From: Clostridium sp. 1001271st1 H5
GTDB lineage: Bacteria > Bacillota > Clostridia > Lachnospirales > Lachnospiraceae
Length of the DNA stretch: 64,000 nucleotides
Direction of reading: 5' to 3'
Assembly (NCBI RefSeq): GCF_005845215.1
Contig: NZ_SPHO01000006.1
Location: forward strand, 1-64,000
Under the pieces are notes generated by a model, which saw nothing but the letters and a program-made list of their open reading frames with translations, was not told the DNA's origin and did no database searches. Shown piece after piece: positions 17,039 through 24,210 of the stretch. The position numbers were made by a program, and so were the translations under genes. Every line of letters begins with the position of its first letter. Positions within the stretch are counted from its first letter, which is position 1.

Positions 17039-17677
17039 TTATTTTTTCTTAACTGGTCTTTCAAACGCATCTTCTACAGACATCCCTCGTCTTAATCTAT
17101 TACTAAGTGTGGATGGAGCGATTTTTAATACATCTGCCCAATCTGTTAAGGCTTTCGTTTTCCCCTTGTACTCTACAAAATACGTATTCCGCCGATTATT
17201 AGTTTGTTCCCTTGCTGTTGCCCACCTGCAATTTGATGGTTCATAATTCTTATTTCCGTCAATTCTGTCTATGGAAAGATTCTCTTTATATCCATTACAT
17301 AATGCCCAATTCATGAATAATTCAAAACCACTTTCCCATTCAGCACAAACTCTAATTCCTTTATCATAATAATTATGGATTTCATGTTTAGGACAAGATG
17401 GACTACATCGTTGCTTCATCCTCTGCCAAATATGATATAATCTAGTATTCCACATACCATGTTTTTGAATTTTCTTTCCCGTTTCTTTAGCTGTTACTTC
17501 TGCTCTGAAACACCCGCAGGATATAGTTTTTCCATATCGCAAATGGTCTGAACGAACATTCCTTTCAGTTCCACAATCACATTTGCATCTCCACATCACC
17601 CCTTTTTCGTATCCAACATATTCAAGAACTGTCCATCGTCCAAAGCGTTGCCCTGTCAAATCTATCATCTTACCCAT
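17039..17677 (-). CDS. Homing-type HNH/AP2 endonuclease
   Basis: The protein has 212 residues. The N-terminus (IDLTGQRFGRWTVLEYV) and two CxC/CxCxxG zinc-knuckle-like pairs (31-56) precede the HNH-like core SIDRIDGNKNYEPSNCRWAT (135-154). A C-terminal DNA-binding segment follows (TKALTDWADVLKIAPSTLSNRL, 174-195), similar to intron-nuclease modular repeats. Free-standing nucleases of this kind spread by cutting phages that lack them. It lies between portal and minor head genes, an insertion place in an otherwise conserved order. Confidence 0.88.
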   Translation of the reverse strand: MGKMIDLTGQRFGRWTVLEYVGYEKGVMWRCKCDCGTERNVRSDHLRYGKTISCGCFRAEVTAKETGKKIQKHGMWNTRLYHIWQRMKQRCSPSCPKHEIHNYYDKGIRVCAEWESGFELFMNWALCNGYKENLSIDRIDGNKNYEPSNCRWATAREQTNNRRNTYFVEYKGKTKALTDWADVLKIAPSTLSNRLRRGMSVEDAFERPVKKK

Positions 17678-17882
17678 TCACAGCACCGCCCTTCTCCATT
17701 TCTGCTTTGGTGGCTTTCATACCCTGCATATAGCCAAACCGAAATCCATAACAAATTAAATCGTAGAAATCTCGACTTGCTTTTCTTATATCCTCTATAT
17801 TCTCTGTACACATATCATAATTATTATTGATTCGTCCAATAGATTTCTCAATTAACTGCATGGTTTTCTTTACTCTTGCCAT
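17670..17882 (-). CDS. Hypothetical phage protein of the inserted cassette
   Basis: The ATG at 17,882 follows AAAGGAG, which fixes the start; the longer reading from 17,900 would begin at a TTG inside that ribosome site. The product has 70 residues (MARVKKTMQLIEKSIGR...), is helical, and contains YGFRFGYMQGMKATKAEM. It overlaps the endonuclease start by 8 bases. No function is recognisable. Confidence 0.65.
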   Translation of the reverse strand: MARVKKTMQLIEKSIGRINNNYDMCTENIEDIRKASRDFYDLICYGFRFGYMQGMKATKAEMEKGGAVNG

Positions 17883-17907
17883 AATAAAAACTCCTTTCAA
17901 AATTAGG

Positions 17908-18006
17908 TTCTTGAAAGAAGTCTCAATCCATGATATGATATTTCATGGAAGGAAACTTCTAAGTGTCAATAAGGGATTCCAAACTTTGGTAGGGGCGGAA
18001 TTCCTT
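17908..18006. other. Spacer with two stem-loops
   Basis: Two hairpins lie between the two small cassette genes: AGAAGT...ACTTCT (17,916-17,960) enclosing TCCATGA/TCATGGA, and AAGGGATTCC/GGAATTCCTT (17,971-18,006, one mismatch). Neither has a T-run on the minus strand. They may modulate or process the mRNA between the first gene and the endonuclease genes. Confidence 0.5.
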
Positions 18007-18178
18007 ATTTTTTTATTTCTTCACTGATTTTTTCATCAAGCCATTCTTTTTTTGTCTGTTTTTTCATGTGAAGTTTATTTTCAAAAGCCTCCATTTTCTC
18101 TCTTTCAACTTCAACATGGAACGCTTTGTATTTCTCGCGGCGTTCTTTGAAATAATCAGCTCTGCTATGTTCAGCTAT
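18005..18178 (-). CDS. Ribbon-helix-helix-like DNA-binding protein, probable AUA start
   Basis: The protein has about 57 residues. FHVEVEREKMEAFENKLHMKKQTKKEWLDEKI has the strand-helix-helix pattern of Arc/omega-type repressors, preceded by AEHSRADYFKERR. The only upstream ATG (18,199) lies at the predicted transcription start with no ribosome site before it. AGGAGGTG (18,192-18,185) is placed for ATA at 18,178, so I choose that codon. The protein probably represses its own promoter through the palindrome at 18,192-18,228. Confidence 0.65.
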   Translation of the reverse strand: MAEHSRADYFKERREKYKAFHVEVEREKMEAFENKLHMKKQTKKEWLDEKISEEIKK

Positions 18179-18191
18179 CGTTCTCACCTCC

Positions 18192-18228
18192 TGTTGCATG
18201 TAACAGTTATATCATGTTACATGCAACA
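18192..18228. promoter_or_regulatory. Palindromic operator over the cassette promoter
   Basis: TGTTGCATGTAACA and its exact inverse TGTTACATGCAACA are separated by 9 bases. The right arm fills the spacer between -35 and -10 of the leftward promoter and the left arm covers the transcription start. This is a classical repressor site, presumably bound by the adjacent ribbon-helix-helix protein. Confidence 0.8.
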
Positions 18229-18234
18229 AGTCAA
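18206..18234 (-). promoter_or_regulatory. Sigma-A promoter of the inserted cassette
   Basis: On the minus strand TTGACT (18,234-18,229) and TATAAC (18,211-18,206) are spaced by exactly 17 bases. The start should fall near 18,199. It directly follows the portal stop codon and gives the small-gene/endonuclease cassette transcription independent of the late operon. Confidence 0.8.
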
Positions 18235-18241
18235 GCGCTTT

Positions 18242-19621
18242 TTATTCGTCTACCAATGCGGGGTCAGGTATCATTGCTTTTGCCTGTTCTTCCGTTTCCC
18301 CCATCCATTTCATTCTATACTCCCACAGATTGAGTGCCCCCATAGCCACATCTGCCCGGTCAGTCTGCCGTTCAGTCTCGGCATCCATTATCACGCTGTC
18401 ATCCCAGTCAGATGATACCTCATAATCACTTCCGGCTGGAATAAGCCCATACAGTGCCGCCCAGAAGCCCATGGCATACACCAGGTCCTCCAGGGCATCC
18501 TGTAATGCCATCTGGGTATCGGACACCATCACATAGGAGCGCTGCCGGCTGGTTTTAATCTCAGTGGCGGTCTTATCCACGCTCTGCGGGTCCGACAAAG
18601 TACCGTAAGCCAGGTTACAGTTGAATTCCACCAGTTTTAGCTGGTTGTTGAATCCATTAAATAAAGCTGTATCTCGAATCTCTGGGCTGAATGTATCAAT
18701 GAATGGCTTATCTGCAGCTCCAGTATTATATTCCACATCCCGGTATAACCGCTCGTGACCTCCAGGGTACTCAAACTTATCCCGGGCCTGGTTGTACTTA
18801 AGCAACGATGACGCTATATGCACGGCCAGCTGTGTACCCTCATACTCCCAGCAGATATTGGAATACCGGCGGTCCGCTTCCCGGATGAGCCCGATGGCCC
18901 TGGAGTACACGGATACCCCCAGGGGGCTGTCAGAATCATCCGCATTGGCCAGAGGGACCTTAAAGTATCCGAACAGCAACCGGTCCGCACCCTCCAGGGA
19001 CAGTTCCGGAACCAGTTCCGACCATCTGTCAATGGAGCTTACAGTCACCTCACTGCCAAGGCTGTAATCATTGGTGGCCACAAACGCACGGTTGGTGATG
19101 TGTACCCGGCTCCCCTGCAGCGTGTGTATCTCCAGCCTGGTATATATCTTCTGCCCTTTACGGAACTGCTCCGTGAACACACACTGTATAATCCGTCCGG
19201 AACTGTCAAAAGACAATGGGAAGAAACAGTCCGCCTGTACAAACTGTACCTCAATCCCCTGCCGAGTGATGTACGGCTTCATGACCAAGCCACCTTTCGC
19301 GCAGCCGTACTCCACATACCGGCGCAGGTCCTTAAGCACCTTACGCTGATATTGTCCATTCAGGTAATCCGCCGCTGGCCCACCTGTCACCTCTGACTTA
19401 AGTTCCAGCGTCACCAGACGCGCAATCTCAGAGGCGATGGCCGGGGCAAGGCTGGCACTGAGCACATCCTTTCCATTGACCCACGGGGACCGGTTCTCGT
19501 ACATTCTTGTCCACAGTTCAATCCGGTCCGCCATCTGGGATGTCAGGCACACATCCACCTGCGTGTCCGCATCCTTATTCAAGACATTCGTAATTAAGTC
19601 CAACATCTTGGTGAATCTCAT
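18242..19621 (-). CDS. Portal protein (SPP1 gp6/A118-like)
   Basis: The protein has 459 residues. Portal hallmarks include MYENRSPWVNG near the start, an RLVTLELKSEV helix, YNTGAADKPFIDTFSPEIRD and the long C-terminal helix region (ATEIKTSRQRSYVMVSDTQMALQDALEDLVYAMG). Twelve copies should form the ring through which DNA is packaged. It follows the large terminase gene by 14 bases. Confidence 0.93.
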   Translation of the reverse strand: MRFTKMLDLITNVLNKDADTQVDVCLTSQMADRIELWTRMYENRSPWVNGKDVLSASLAPAIASEIARLVTLELKSEVTGGPAADYLNGQYQRKVLKDLRRYVEYGCAKGGLVMKPYITRQGIEVQFVQADCFFPLSFDSSGRIIQCVFTEQFRKGQKIYTRLEIHTLQGSRVHITNRAFVATNDYSLGSEVTVSSIDRWSELVPELSLEGADRLLFGYFKVPLANADDSDSPLGVSVYSRAIGLIREADRRYSNICWEYEGTQLAVHIASSLLKYNQARDKFEYPGGHERLYRDVEYNTGAADKPFIDTFSPEIRDTALFNGFNNQLKLVEFNCNLAYGTLSDPQSVDKTATEIKTSRQRSYVMVSDTQMALQDALEDLVYAMGFWAALYGLIPAGSDYEVSSDWDDSVIMDAETERQTDRADVAMGALNLWEYRMKWMGETEEQAKAMIPDPALVDE

Positions 19622-19635
19622 CTTCCCCTCACCTC

Positions 19636-21015
19636 CTATCCATACTTTATGAGTCTGCTAATCTGCCGTTCAAATGTATACTCAAAGCTGTCCAGGCTGT
19701 CAATATCGCTTGTACCATCATCTAACCGGACGTTCTTCGTCAATTCCTTTGGGTCCCACACCGCTGTACTTAGGGCATCCACAAGGCTCTGACACTCTCC
19801 CCGGACATAGTAAAAACGCCCCTGCGCCATCAGTATGGCGGTGGCGTTAATCCTGTCATTAATTTCAGTTTTCAGTGCATTTTCTACACGCACCCATCCA
19901 AATCCATGTTTACGCAGACTACTTCGGATGCCAGATATCAGCGTCTGCTCTGCACTGTCTGCATAGACCGTTGTAATGTACCCGTACCTGCTGATAATCT
20001 TCTGGCAGAAGTTACAGAACATGGTCCCCAGCATTTCTGGGTCAATCTCTATCTGGTTCCCCTTCTCGTCCTTGCAGCCAATCCATTCCGATGCCAGGAC
20101 AGCTACGTTATGGTATCCCCTGGTGATGGCTGTGGCCGTGAAAGCATGGCCGGAACCACTGCCGCCAAAGTCAATCCCCAGGATAATCTCCATGATATCC
20201 TTGGGCTTATCAGACAGGCGGAACGTGTATTGCTTGGTACTTGTATCATCCGCAAACCGGCGGTAGATGAGCCCATTGGCCACCACACGCATCCCCTTGA
20301 TGTCCCGCAGGTACCAGATGCTGTTCTTGTCGTACCTGCTCTCAACCTCCCTCAGACGCTCCTGGGAGATGTTGATGTTGTCATAGATGGTACAGTGCAT
20401 GTAGTTGTATCCGCCAGGGAAGTCACCCACATCGGCCTGGGCCTGGTACTTATCTATGTAATCTGAGTAGATTGGCGCACGCGGATTGTCCGGGTTAAGG
20501 TCCCAGAACACTTTCAACCGACGGGCAGCCAGCTGACGGTTGAATGCCTCCTTGATGGTGTTGTCATGATGCAGGTTGATTTCCGTTGCAATCCACATGC
20601 CATAGGAGTTTCCACGGATTTTCTTATAGCTGTCTTCCTTGGCGGCGCCAGCAAAGATGATTATCCTTTGCTTCCACCTGGTATCCGGACCCTTGACAAA
20701 CAGAGCTTCGTTATCCTTGTACTTCCCCCAATGGCACTGTCCCCGGAATATCCATTCAAGCCCAAAGCCATTGGCATCCCCAATGTTAAGCTTTGCATTG
20801 GCCATCGTGGAACCGGTAGCCAGGTGAATACGGTCCGGTGTAGTCTTAAGCTCATGTGCAAAGGCAAACACGTTGTCAACCGTCTTGCCTGCACGGACGG
20901 CCCCCTCGGCCACGTTATACATGTTGGCCTCGCACTTGCGGATGTACTCCTTATGCTTTTCAGAGAAATTAAAAGGAATGGTCCTTTTCCTGGTGAACCG
21001 ATTAGCTACTGCCAT
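19636..21015 (-). CDS. Terminase large subunit
   Basis: The protein has 459 residues. The ATPase P-loop variant EGAVRAGKT lies at 37-45 and a Walker-B-like MWIATEIN at about 140-147. The RNase-H-like nuclease begins at IDFGGSGSGH (about 280) with later acidic residues in VYADSAEQTLI. It cuts and translocates phage DNA into the head. It overlaps the small subunit gene by 14 bases. Confidence 0.95.
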   Translation of the reverse strand: MAVANRFTRKRTIPFNFSEKHKEYIRKCEANMYNVAEGAVRAGKTVDNVFAFAHELKTTPDRIHLATGSTMANAKLNIGDANGFGLEWIFRGQCHWGKYKDNEALFVKGPDTRWKQRIIIFAGAAKEDSYKKIRGNSYGMWIATEINLHHDNTIKEAFNRQLAARRLKVFWDLNPDNPRAPIYSDYIDKYQAQADVGDFPGGYNYMHCTIYDNINISQERLREVESRYDKNSIWYLRDIKGMRVVANGLIYRRFADDTSTKQYTFRLSDKPKDIMEIILGIDFGGSGSGHAFTATAITRGYHNVAVLASEWIGCKDEKGNQIEIDPEMLGTMFCNFCQKIISRYGYITTVYADSAEQTLISGIRSSLRKHGFGWVRVENALKTEINDRINATAILMAQGRFYYVRGECQSLVDALSTAVWDPKELTKNVRLDDGTSDIDSLDSFEYTFERQISRLIKYG

Positions 21016-21718
21016 AGATATCCCCCTCTATCCCGTCCATATCCTCCAGCTCCTGGTTGTTCCCAGTAAGCTTATCTGTCTGGGCCCTCATCTGTGCTAT
21101 CCGCGCCTTCTGCTCCTCGCTGGCCAGTTCCCAGTTTTTATGCAGGAGTTCATCATACTGTTTGATAAGCCCCTCCAGCGTCTTCTGGGCCCGGGCCTGC
21201 GCCTGCAGGAAGTTGCCCTGCTTGTCCCAGGCCTGCTGCACCTCCCAACGCTCCTCCGTGACTGTCTCGCCGTCCTTCTGGCCTATCTTAGTGATGGTCA
21301 CATCCTTCTGGTCCCTCACATACATGATGGACTGTGCCCGGATGATGGCAGCATAGGCTATCTGCACCTGGTCCCAAAGGATGTCCAGCGGGTCCGTGGG
21401 CATCTCCTGGATAATGGAAACGGTCTCCTCAGGTAGGTACTTACTAAAGAAACCGTATTTTTCTGCGTTCTTATTCTGTTTCGGCGCCCCATGGCCAACA
21501 GCATTTTGATTACCTACAGGAGCCCCTTTATGATTAGTAACGTTACCTTTTGCATTTGGTAACGTTACTTTATCCCACTTATCTTGATTTTTCCATTTAC
21601 GAATCTGTTCTTCTGATACCTGCAACTCAGCAGCTATATCTTTCAACTGGCGTTTCCGCCCACTGTCCAGCCATAGCTGCAGTGCTTTGTCCCTGTTAGG
21701 GCTCCTGGGTCTTGGCAT
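21002..21718 (-). CDS. Terminase small subunit
   Basis: From the ATG at 21,718 (after AGAGGTGGTGATT) the protein has 238 residues. A helix-turn-helix occupies about 10-45 (KALQLWLDSGRKRQLKDIAAELQVSEEQIRKWKNQDKW), a coiled oligomerisation region occupies 120-220, and the C-terminus is acidic. This is the SPP1 G1P-like form that recognises the packaging site and stimulates the large subunit. Confidence 0.9.
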   Translation of the reverse strand: MPRPRSPNRDKALQLWLDSGRKRQLKDIAAELQVSEEQIRKWKNQDKWDKVTLPNAKGNVTNHKGAPVGNQNAVGHGAPKQNKNAEKYGFFSKYLPEETVSIIQEMPTDPLDILWDQVQIAYAAIIRAQSIMYVRDQKDVTITKIGQKDGETVTEERWEVQQAWDKQGNFLQAQARAQKTLEGLIKQYDELLHKNWELASEEQKARIAQMRAQTDKLTGNNQELEDMDGIEGDIYGSS

Positions 21719-21745
21719 AATCACCACCTCTTGTTATGGCATAAT

Positions 21746-21773
21746 AAAAGCACCTGCAGGTATCCGCAGATGC
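21746..21773 (-). terminator. Terminator-like hairpin ahead of the terminase genes
   Basis: On the minus strand GCATCTGC/GCAGGTGC forms an 8-bp stem (one wobble) followed by TTTTATTATG. It lies about 30 bases before the terminase ribosome site and would stop leftward transcripts entering the late operon unless antitermination occurs. Confidence 0.6.
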
Positions 21774-21802
21774 AAAAAATCTTATAAATATCTATATTTT
21801 GC

Positions 21803-21831
21803 TTGACATATACGTACGTATATGCTATAAT
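21803..21831 (+). promoter_or_regulatory. Perfect consensus promoter with 18-bp palindromic operator
   Basis: TTGACA (21,803-21,808) and TATAAT (21,826-21,831) are separated by 17 bases, an exact sigma-A consensus. The palindrome CATATACGTACGTATATG (21,807-21,824) fills the spacer. The promoter drives the small rightward operon 21,859-22,327, against the direction of its neighbours. The encoded ribbon-helix-helix protein is the natural candidate repressor. Confidence 0.88.
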
Positions 21832-21858
21832 TAAATCATAGAAAGGAGGTGATACGGA

Positions 21859-21972
21859 ATGGATAAACAAATAGGCAAGCTAATAAAAGTGGTTCGAGCA
21901 CTTACACAGCTTGCCTTAGAAATTGGAACTCTCATAGCAGTCATTAAAATGATTGTAGAGAGTATCCGCTAA
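21859..21972 (+). CDS. 37-residue amphipathic/hydrophobic peptide
   Basis: ATG follows GAAAGGAGGTGATACGGA, an ideal ribosome site. The product starts MDKQIGKLIKVVRALTQL and continues with a hydrophobic helix (LEIGTLIAVIKMIVESIR). It could insert into or lie on the membrane. It is the first gene of an operon with a very strong promoter. Unknown function; toxin, exclusion factor and regulator are all possible. Confidence 0.65.
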   Translation: MDKQIGKLIKVVRALTQLALEIGTLIAVIKMIVESIR

Positions 21973-21977
21973 CCAAA

Positions 21978-21995
21978 GGGGAGGGAAACCTCCCC
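21978..21995 (+). other. GNRA-tetraloop hairpin between the two micro-genes
   Basis: GGGGAGG-GAAA-CCTCCCC forms a 7-bp GC-rich stem with a GAAA loop, six bases after the first micro-gene. It is not followed by a T-run. It may protect the upstream mRNA, attenuate, or control access to the next gene. Confidence 0.7.
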
Positions 21996-22031
21996 ACCTA
22001 AAATATAACACATATCCATTCTAAAAACAAT

Positions 22032-22124
22032 ATGAGAAGAAATGTAAAAAACCTATTCCATCTTATTGTTTCCATCCTTTGGCTAATTATCATTGTCATT
22101 GGTTTAATCAAACTCTTATTTTAA
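22032..22124 (+). CDS. 30-residue single-span membrane peptide
   Basis: MRRNVKNLFHLIVSILWL is followed by a continuous aliphatic run (IIIVIGLIKLLF) and a stop, so nearly the whole product is one membrane helix with a basic N-terminus. No strong ribosome site precedes it, which lowers certainty. It lies between a tiny amphipathic peptide and a repressor gene. Small phage membrane peptides of this type are often toxins or exclusion factors, but that is inference. Confidence 0.5.
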   Translation: MRRNVKNLFHLIVSILWLIIIVIGLIKLLF

Positions 22125-22135
22125 GGAGGCCTATC

Positions 22136-22327
22136 ATGCCAGAAGAAAAGAAATATGCGTCTCAGCAAAAACACCTGCGCACCAAATATGTTCGTTTCCC
22201 TCTCGACCTAAAGCCTGATGTCCTAGAGGCATTCAAAGCCAAATGCGACGAGCTAGGAACCACTCCCACAACGGAAATCAAAAAATTTATAAACACTTTC
22301 ATTTCTGAGGATGAGGCGGCCGATTAG
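22136..22327 (+). CDS. Ribbon-helix-helix transcriptional regulator
   Basis: ATG follows TTAAGGAGGCCTATC. The product has 63 residues. After a basic N-terminus, YVRFPLDLKPDVLEAFKAKCDELG and TPTTEIKKFINTFI give the strand and two helices of an Arc/CopG-like repressor. It probably binds the palindrome at 21,807-21,824 and represses its own operon. The stop codon is embedded in the operon terminator. Confidence 0.75.
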   Translation: MPEEKKYASQQKHLRTKYVRFPLDLKPDVLEAFKAKCDELGTTPTTEIKKFINTFISEDEAAD

Positions 22328-22343
22328 GCTGCCTTTTCTTTGT
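22314..22343 (+). terminator. Terminator of the rightward micro-operon
   Basis: AGGCGGCC-GATTA-GGCTGCC forms a 7-bp stem with one G-U pair, followed by TTTTCTTTG. It overlaps the stop codon of the regulator gene. Confidence 0.8.
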
Positions 22344-22358
22344 TTGTTTTGGGGTATG

Positions 22359-22382
22359 AAAAGGGCCGTCCGGAGGCGGCCC
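22359..22382 (-). terminator. Terminator of the HEPN-like gene
   Basis: On the minus strand GGGCCG/CGGCCC closes a hairpin followed by TTTTC, just after the stop of the gene at 22,392. It faces the terminator of the opposite operon. Confidence 0.75.
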
Positions 22383-22391
22383 CTCAAAGTT

Positions 22392-23033
22392 CTACAAGCT
22401 TCCCCCATCCAATATAAGGGTATCAACTTCCGCCGGATCATCTTTCTGAGAACTTCTCATTTCGAGAATAAGTCCCCCTCCAACATTTATATATTGATAA
22501 TTAATGTCTGGAAATCTAAAAATTTCTGATTCTCTATCTGGCCTATCTAAAAGCTGTTGATTTTTTACTATCTCTTTTAAATAGAGCAATTCCAATAAAC
22601 ACAATGCCGATAATGCATACATTACAACCTTCATATTTGCAAACTTGAATTTTTCTACACGACCGTGCTTTATTTGGTTATACGCATCCCACCAAAACAA
22701 ACTTTGTGACGGTTGGGCCTGTAGCCACGTTTCAAACGGTTTAAACTCAAAATTATAACATCTTACTCGATATGTTGTAATGTTTGGTATTTTATGGACA
22801 ATTATTGGATAATAATCAGCTATTGTTTTGCGTGCGCTTTGAGAAATATTGCATATTACTTTCATCAATACATCAATTTCCGATCCAATTGCCTGAAGCT
22901 GATTTACATATTCAAGTGAATATACTTCCTCATTATCCTCTACTGGTTCTATATATCTTGTAGATTGAATAAATCTTTCTTCCAGCATAAGATAATACAT
23001 CCAATAGTTTCTCATAAAACTTTTTCTATCCAT
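22392..23033 (-). CDS. HEPN-like/abortive-infection-type protein (putative)
   Basis: The start is the ATG behind GGGGAGGATTCA (213 residues); an upstream ATG at 23,063 lacks a ribosome site. The protein is helical and AT-rich in codon use compared with the phage structural genes. YNQIKHGRVEKFKFANMKVVMYALSALCLLELLYL at about 135-170 resembles HEPN-like or AbiV-like domains with a KH(x)R core. It has its own terminator and lies outside the phage core order, so it is a likely added defence or exclusion gene. The family call is tentative. Confidence 0.55.
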   Translation of the reverse strand: MDRKSFMRNYWMYYLMLEERFIQSTRYIEPVEDNEEVYSLEYVNQLQAIGSEIDVLMKVICNISQSARKTIADYYPIIVHKIPNITTYRVRCYNFEFKPFETWLQAQPSQSLFWWDAYNQIKHGRVEKFKFANMKVVMYALSALCLLELLYLKEIVKNQQLLDRPDRESEIFRFPDINYQYINVGGGLILEMRSSQKDDPAEVDTLILDGGSL

Positions 23034-23077
23034 TGAATCCTCCCCAACTTTTTCTTCCATCATACATCAAAATCCGA

Positions 23078-23108
23078 CAAAAGAAAAGCCCCCGCCGCAC
23101 TGGCAGGG
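23078..23108 (-). terminator. Terminator ending leftward early transcription
   Basis: On the minus strand CCCTGCC-AGTGC-GGCGGGG is followed by GCTTTTCTTTTG. It stops transcripts arriving from the late-regulator gene at 23,372 before they reach the HEPN-like gene. Confidence 0.75.
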
Positions 23109-23111
23109 ACT

Positions 23112-23371
23112 AATCCAAAGGAGAAAATCAATCTATGTATCTGGAAAACGTCACGGGGGATAAAACCAGATACCTCACCGCTTGCATACCCTGCGGCATT
23201 GTCCCGTGAAAGTACAGGTCTGTCTTATGAGGGATTACACAATACCGGTTAGTCAGCCACCAGGCTATGATACCTAGCGGCCGTTGCTTATAATGGGGGA
23301 GGATTGAAAGCGGCTTTTACACCACTTCCAGCTTAAATATTACCACATAAAAACCGCCAAAACCGCCGTTT
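23112..23371. other. 260-base non-coding region after the late-regulator gene
   Basis: No convincing gene lies here; a 24-codon frame from 23,135 with AAAGGAG before it is the best on the plus strand. TATCTGG/CCAGATA (23,138-23,144/23,166-23,172) and TCACGGG/CCCGTGA (23,151-23,157/23,203-23,209) interleave like a pseudoknot. AAAACCGCC is repeated in tandem at about 23,346-23,363. It could be a small RNA or a DNA site, or simply an untranslated tail. Confidence 0.4.
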
Positions 23372-23839
23372 TTATAATTTGTCTAAAAATCTATCATGTT
23401 TCTGCCTGCAACTGCTATCTGTATAACACCGGTTCTTGCTCTGATATATCCGGTTCATGCCGTGCGCCACCTGTATCCAGGTCATGTCCTCCACATAATA
23501 CAGAGTCATTATATTGCGTATCTCAATATCATCCAAACCGGATATGTACTCCTCCACCTGTGTCTGAAGCTCCAGAAGCTCTTGTTCCTCTCGCATCAAA
23601 TTGCTATACTGCTTCTCATATTCTCTTTTGGCTCTGTCATGTTCAGGAACTGGGTATCCCGTAATCCTCACAGTTGCCAGCGATTTCTTTCCCCTCTTTC
23701 CGCAGGACACGGAATCCGATACCCGTACTCCCTTCTGCTCCAGCTTCTCAAGCCTACGGCGCTTCTTCTCCGTCTGTTCCCGCACCAGCCTTATCCTGGC
23801 CCTGGCATCCGCATACACCACTAGAATGTCTTTGTCCAT
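23372..23839 (-). CDS. Sigma-70 region-4-like late transcription regulator
   Basis: From the ATG at 23,839 (after GGAGGTGATGCCG) the protein has 155 residues. Residues 1-105 are a coiled, charged region. The C-terminus (GLDDIEIRNIMTLYYVEDMTWIQVAHGMN) is the helix-turn-helix of sigma-like phage proteins such as the ArpU/RinA and DUF1492 groups, which activate late genes. The terminase genes lie about 1.6 kb further left, which fits that role. Confidence 0.75.
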   Translation of the reverse strand: MDKDILVVYADARARIRLVREQTEKKRRRLEKLEQKGVRVSDSVSCGKRGKKSLATVRITGYPVPEHDRAKREYEKQYSNLMREEQELLELQTQVEEYISGLDDIEIRNIMTLYYVEDMTWIQVAHGMNRIYQSKNRCYTDSSCRQKHDRFLDKL

Positions 23840-23919
23840 CGGCATCACCTCCTCCCGCATCCAGATACGGACATGACCAGCACCCGTACCGTATCCTGCC
23901 CTTGTTGGTCCTCTGGCCA

Positions 23920-24138
23920 TCACACCCGTGACGCCCGTTGTCTATGTAGCAGTGTCTCATGATACCGTATCACTCCCTTCGGCGGCCGGCGCAACTCCGG
24001 AACTGGACACAGGCTGGTATACATGTAGGCCGGCGCCGTCCGGATGCGCTCCTTTACGGCCTCGTCTGCCTGGGCCGCCAGAGCCTTGCTGCGGTCGATG
24101 CGGTTGACCTTGGACTGCTTACTGCCTCTTATCCTCAA
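23920..24138 (-). CDS. Small basic phage protein, TTG start
   Basis: GGAGGTGTCCGA precedes TTG at 24,138, giving 72 residues that begin MRIRGSKQSKVNRIDRSKAL. The protein is strongly basic. It ends RQRASRV, just upstream of the late regulator. No domain is recognised. An alternative Cys-rich frame (23,754-23,960) overlaps its end and the regulator start, and I consider it less likely. Confidence 0.5.
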   Translation of the reverse strand: MRIRGSKQSKVNRIDRSKALAAQADEAVKERIRTAPAYMYTSLCPVPELRRPPKGVIRYHETLLHRQRASRV

Positions 24139-24175
24139 TCGGACACCTCCCTTTATATTGAAAATATCAGTGTTA

Positions 24176-24204
24176 TTGCAATTTTTATCACAATATGTTA
24201 ATAT
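24176..24204 (+). promoter_or_regulatory. Promoter of the structured RNA
   Basis: TTGCAA (24,176-24,181) and TAATAT (24,199-24,204) are spaced by 17 bases on the plus strand, opposite to the surrounding genes. The predicted start, near 24,211, coincides with the first base of the long closing stem. Confidence 0.7.
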
Positions 24205-24210
24205 ATAAAC

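Noticed and set aside
23754..23960. 68-codon Cys/Gly-rich minus-strand frame
   Set aside because: It overlaps the end of one gene and the start of the late regulator, whose ribosome sites are better. The Cys pattern (GCWSCPY) kept me from dismissing it fully.
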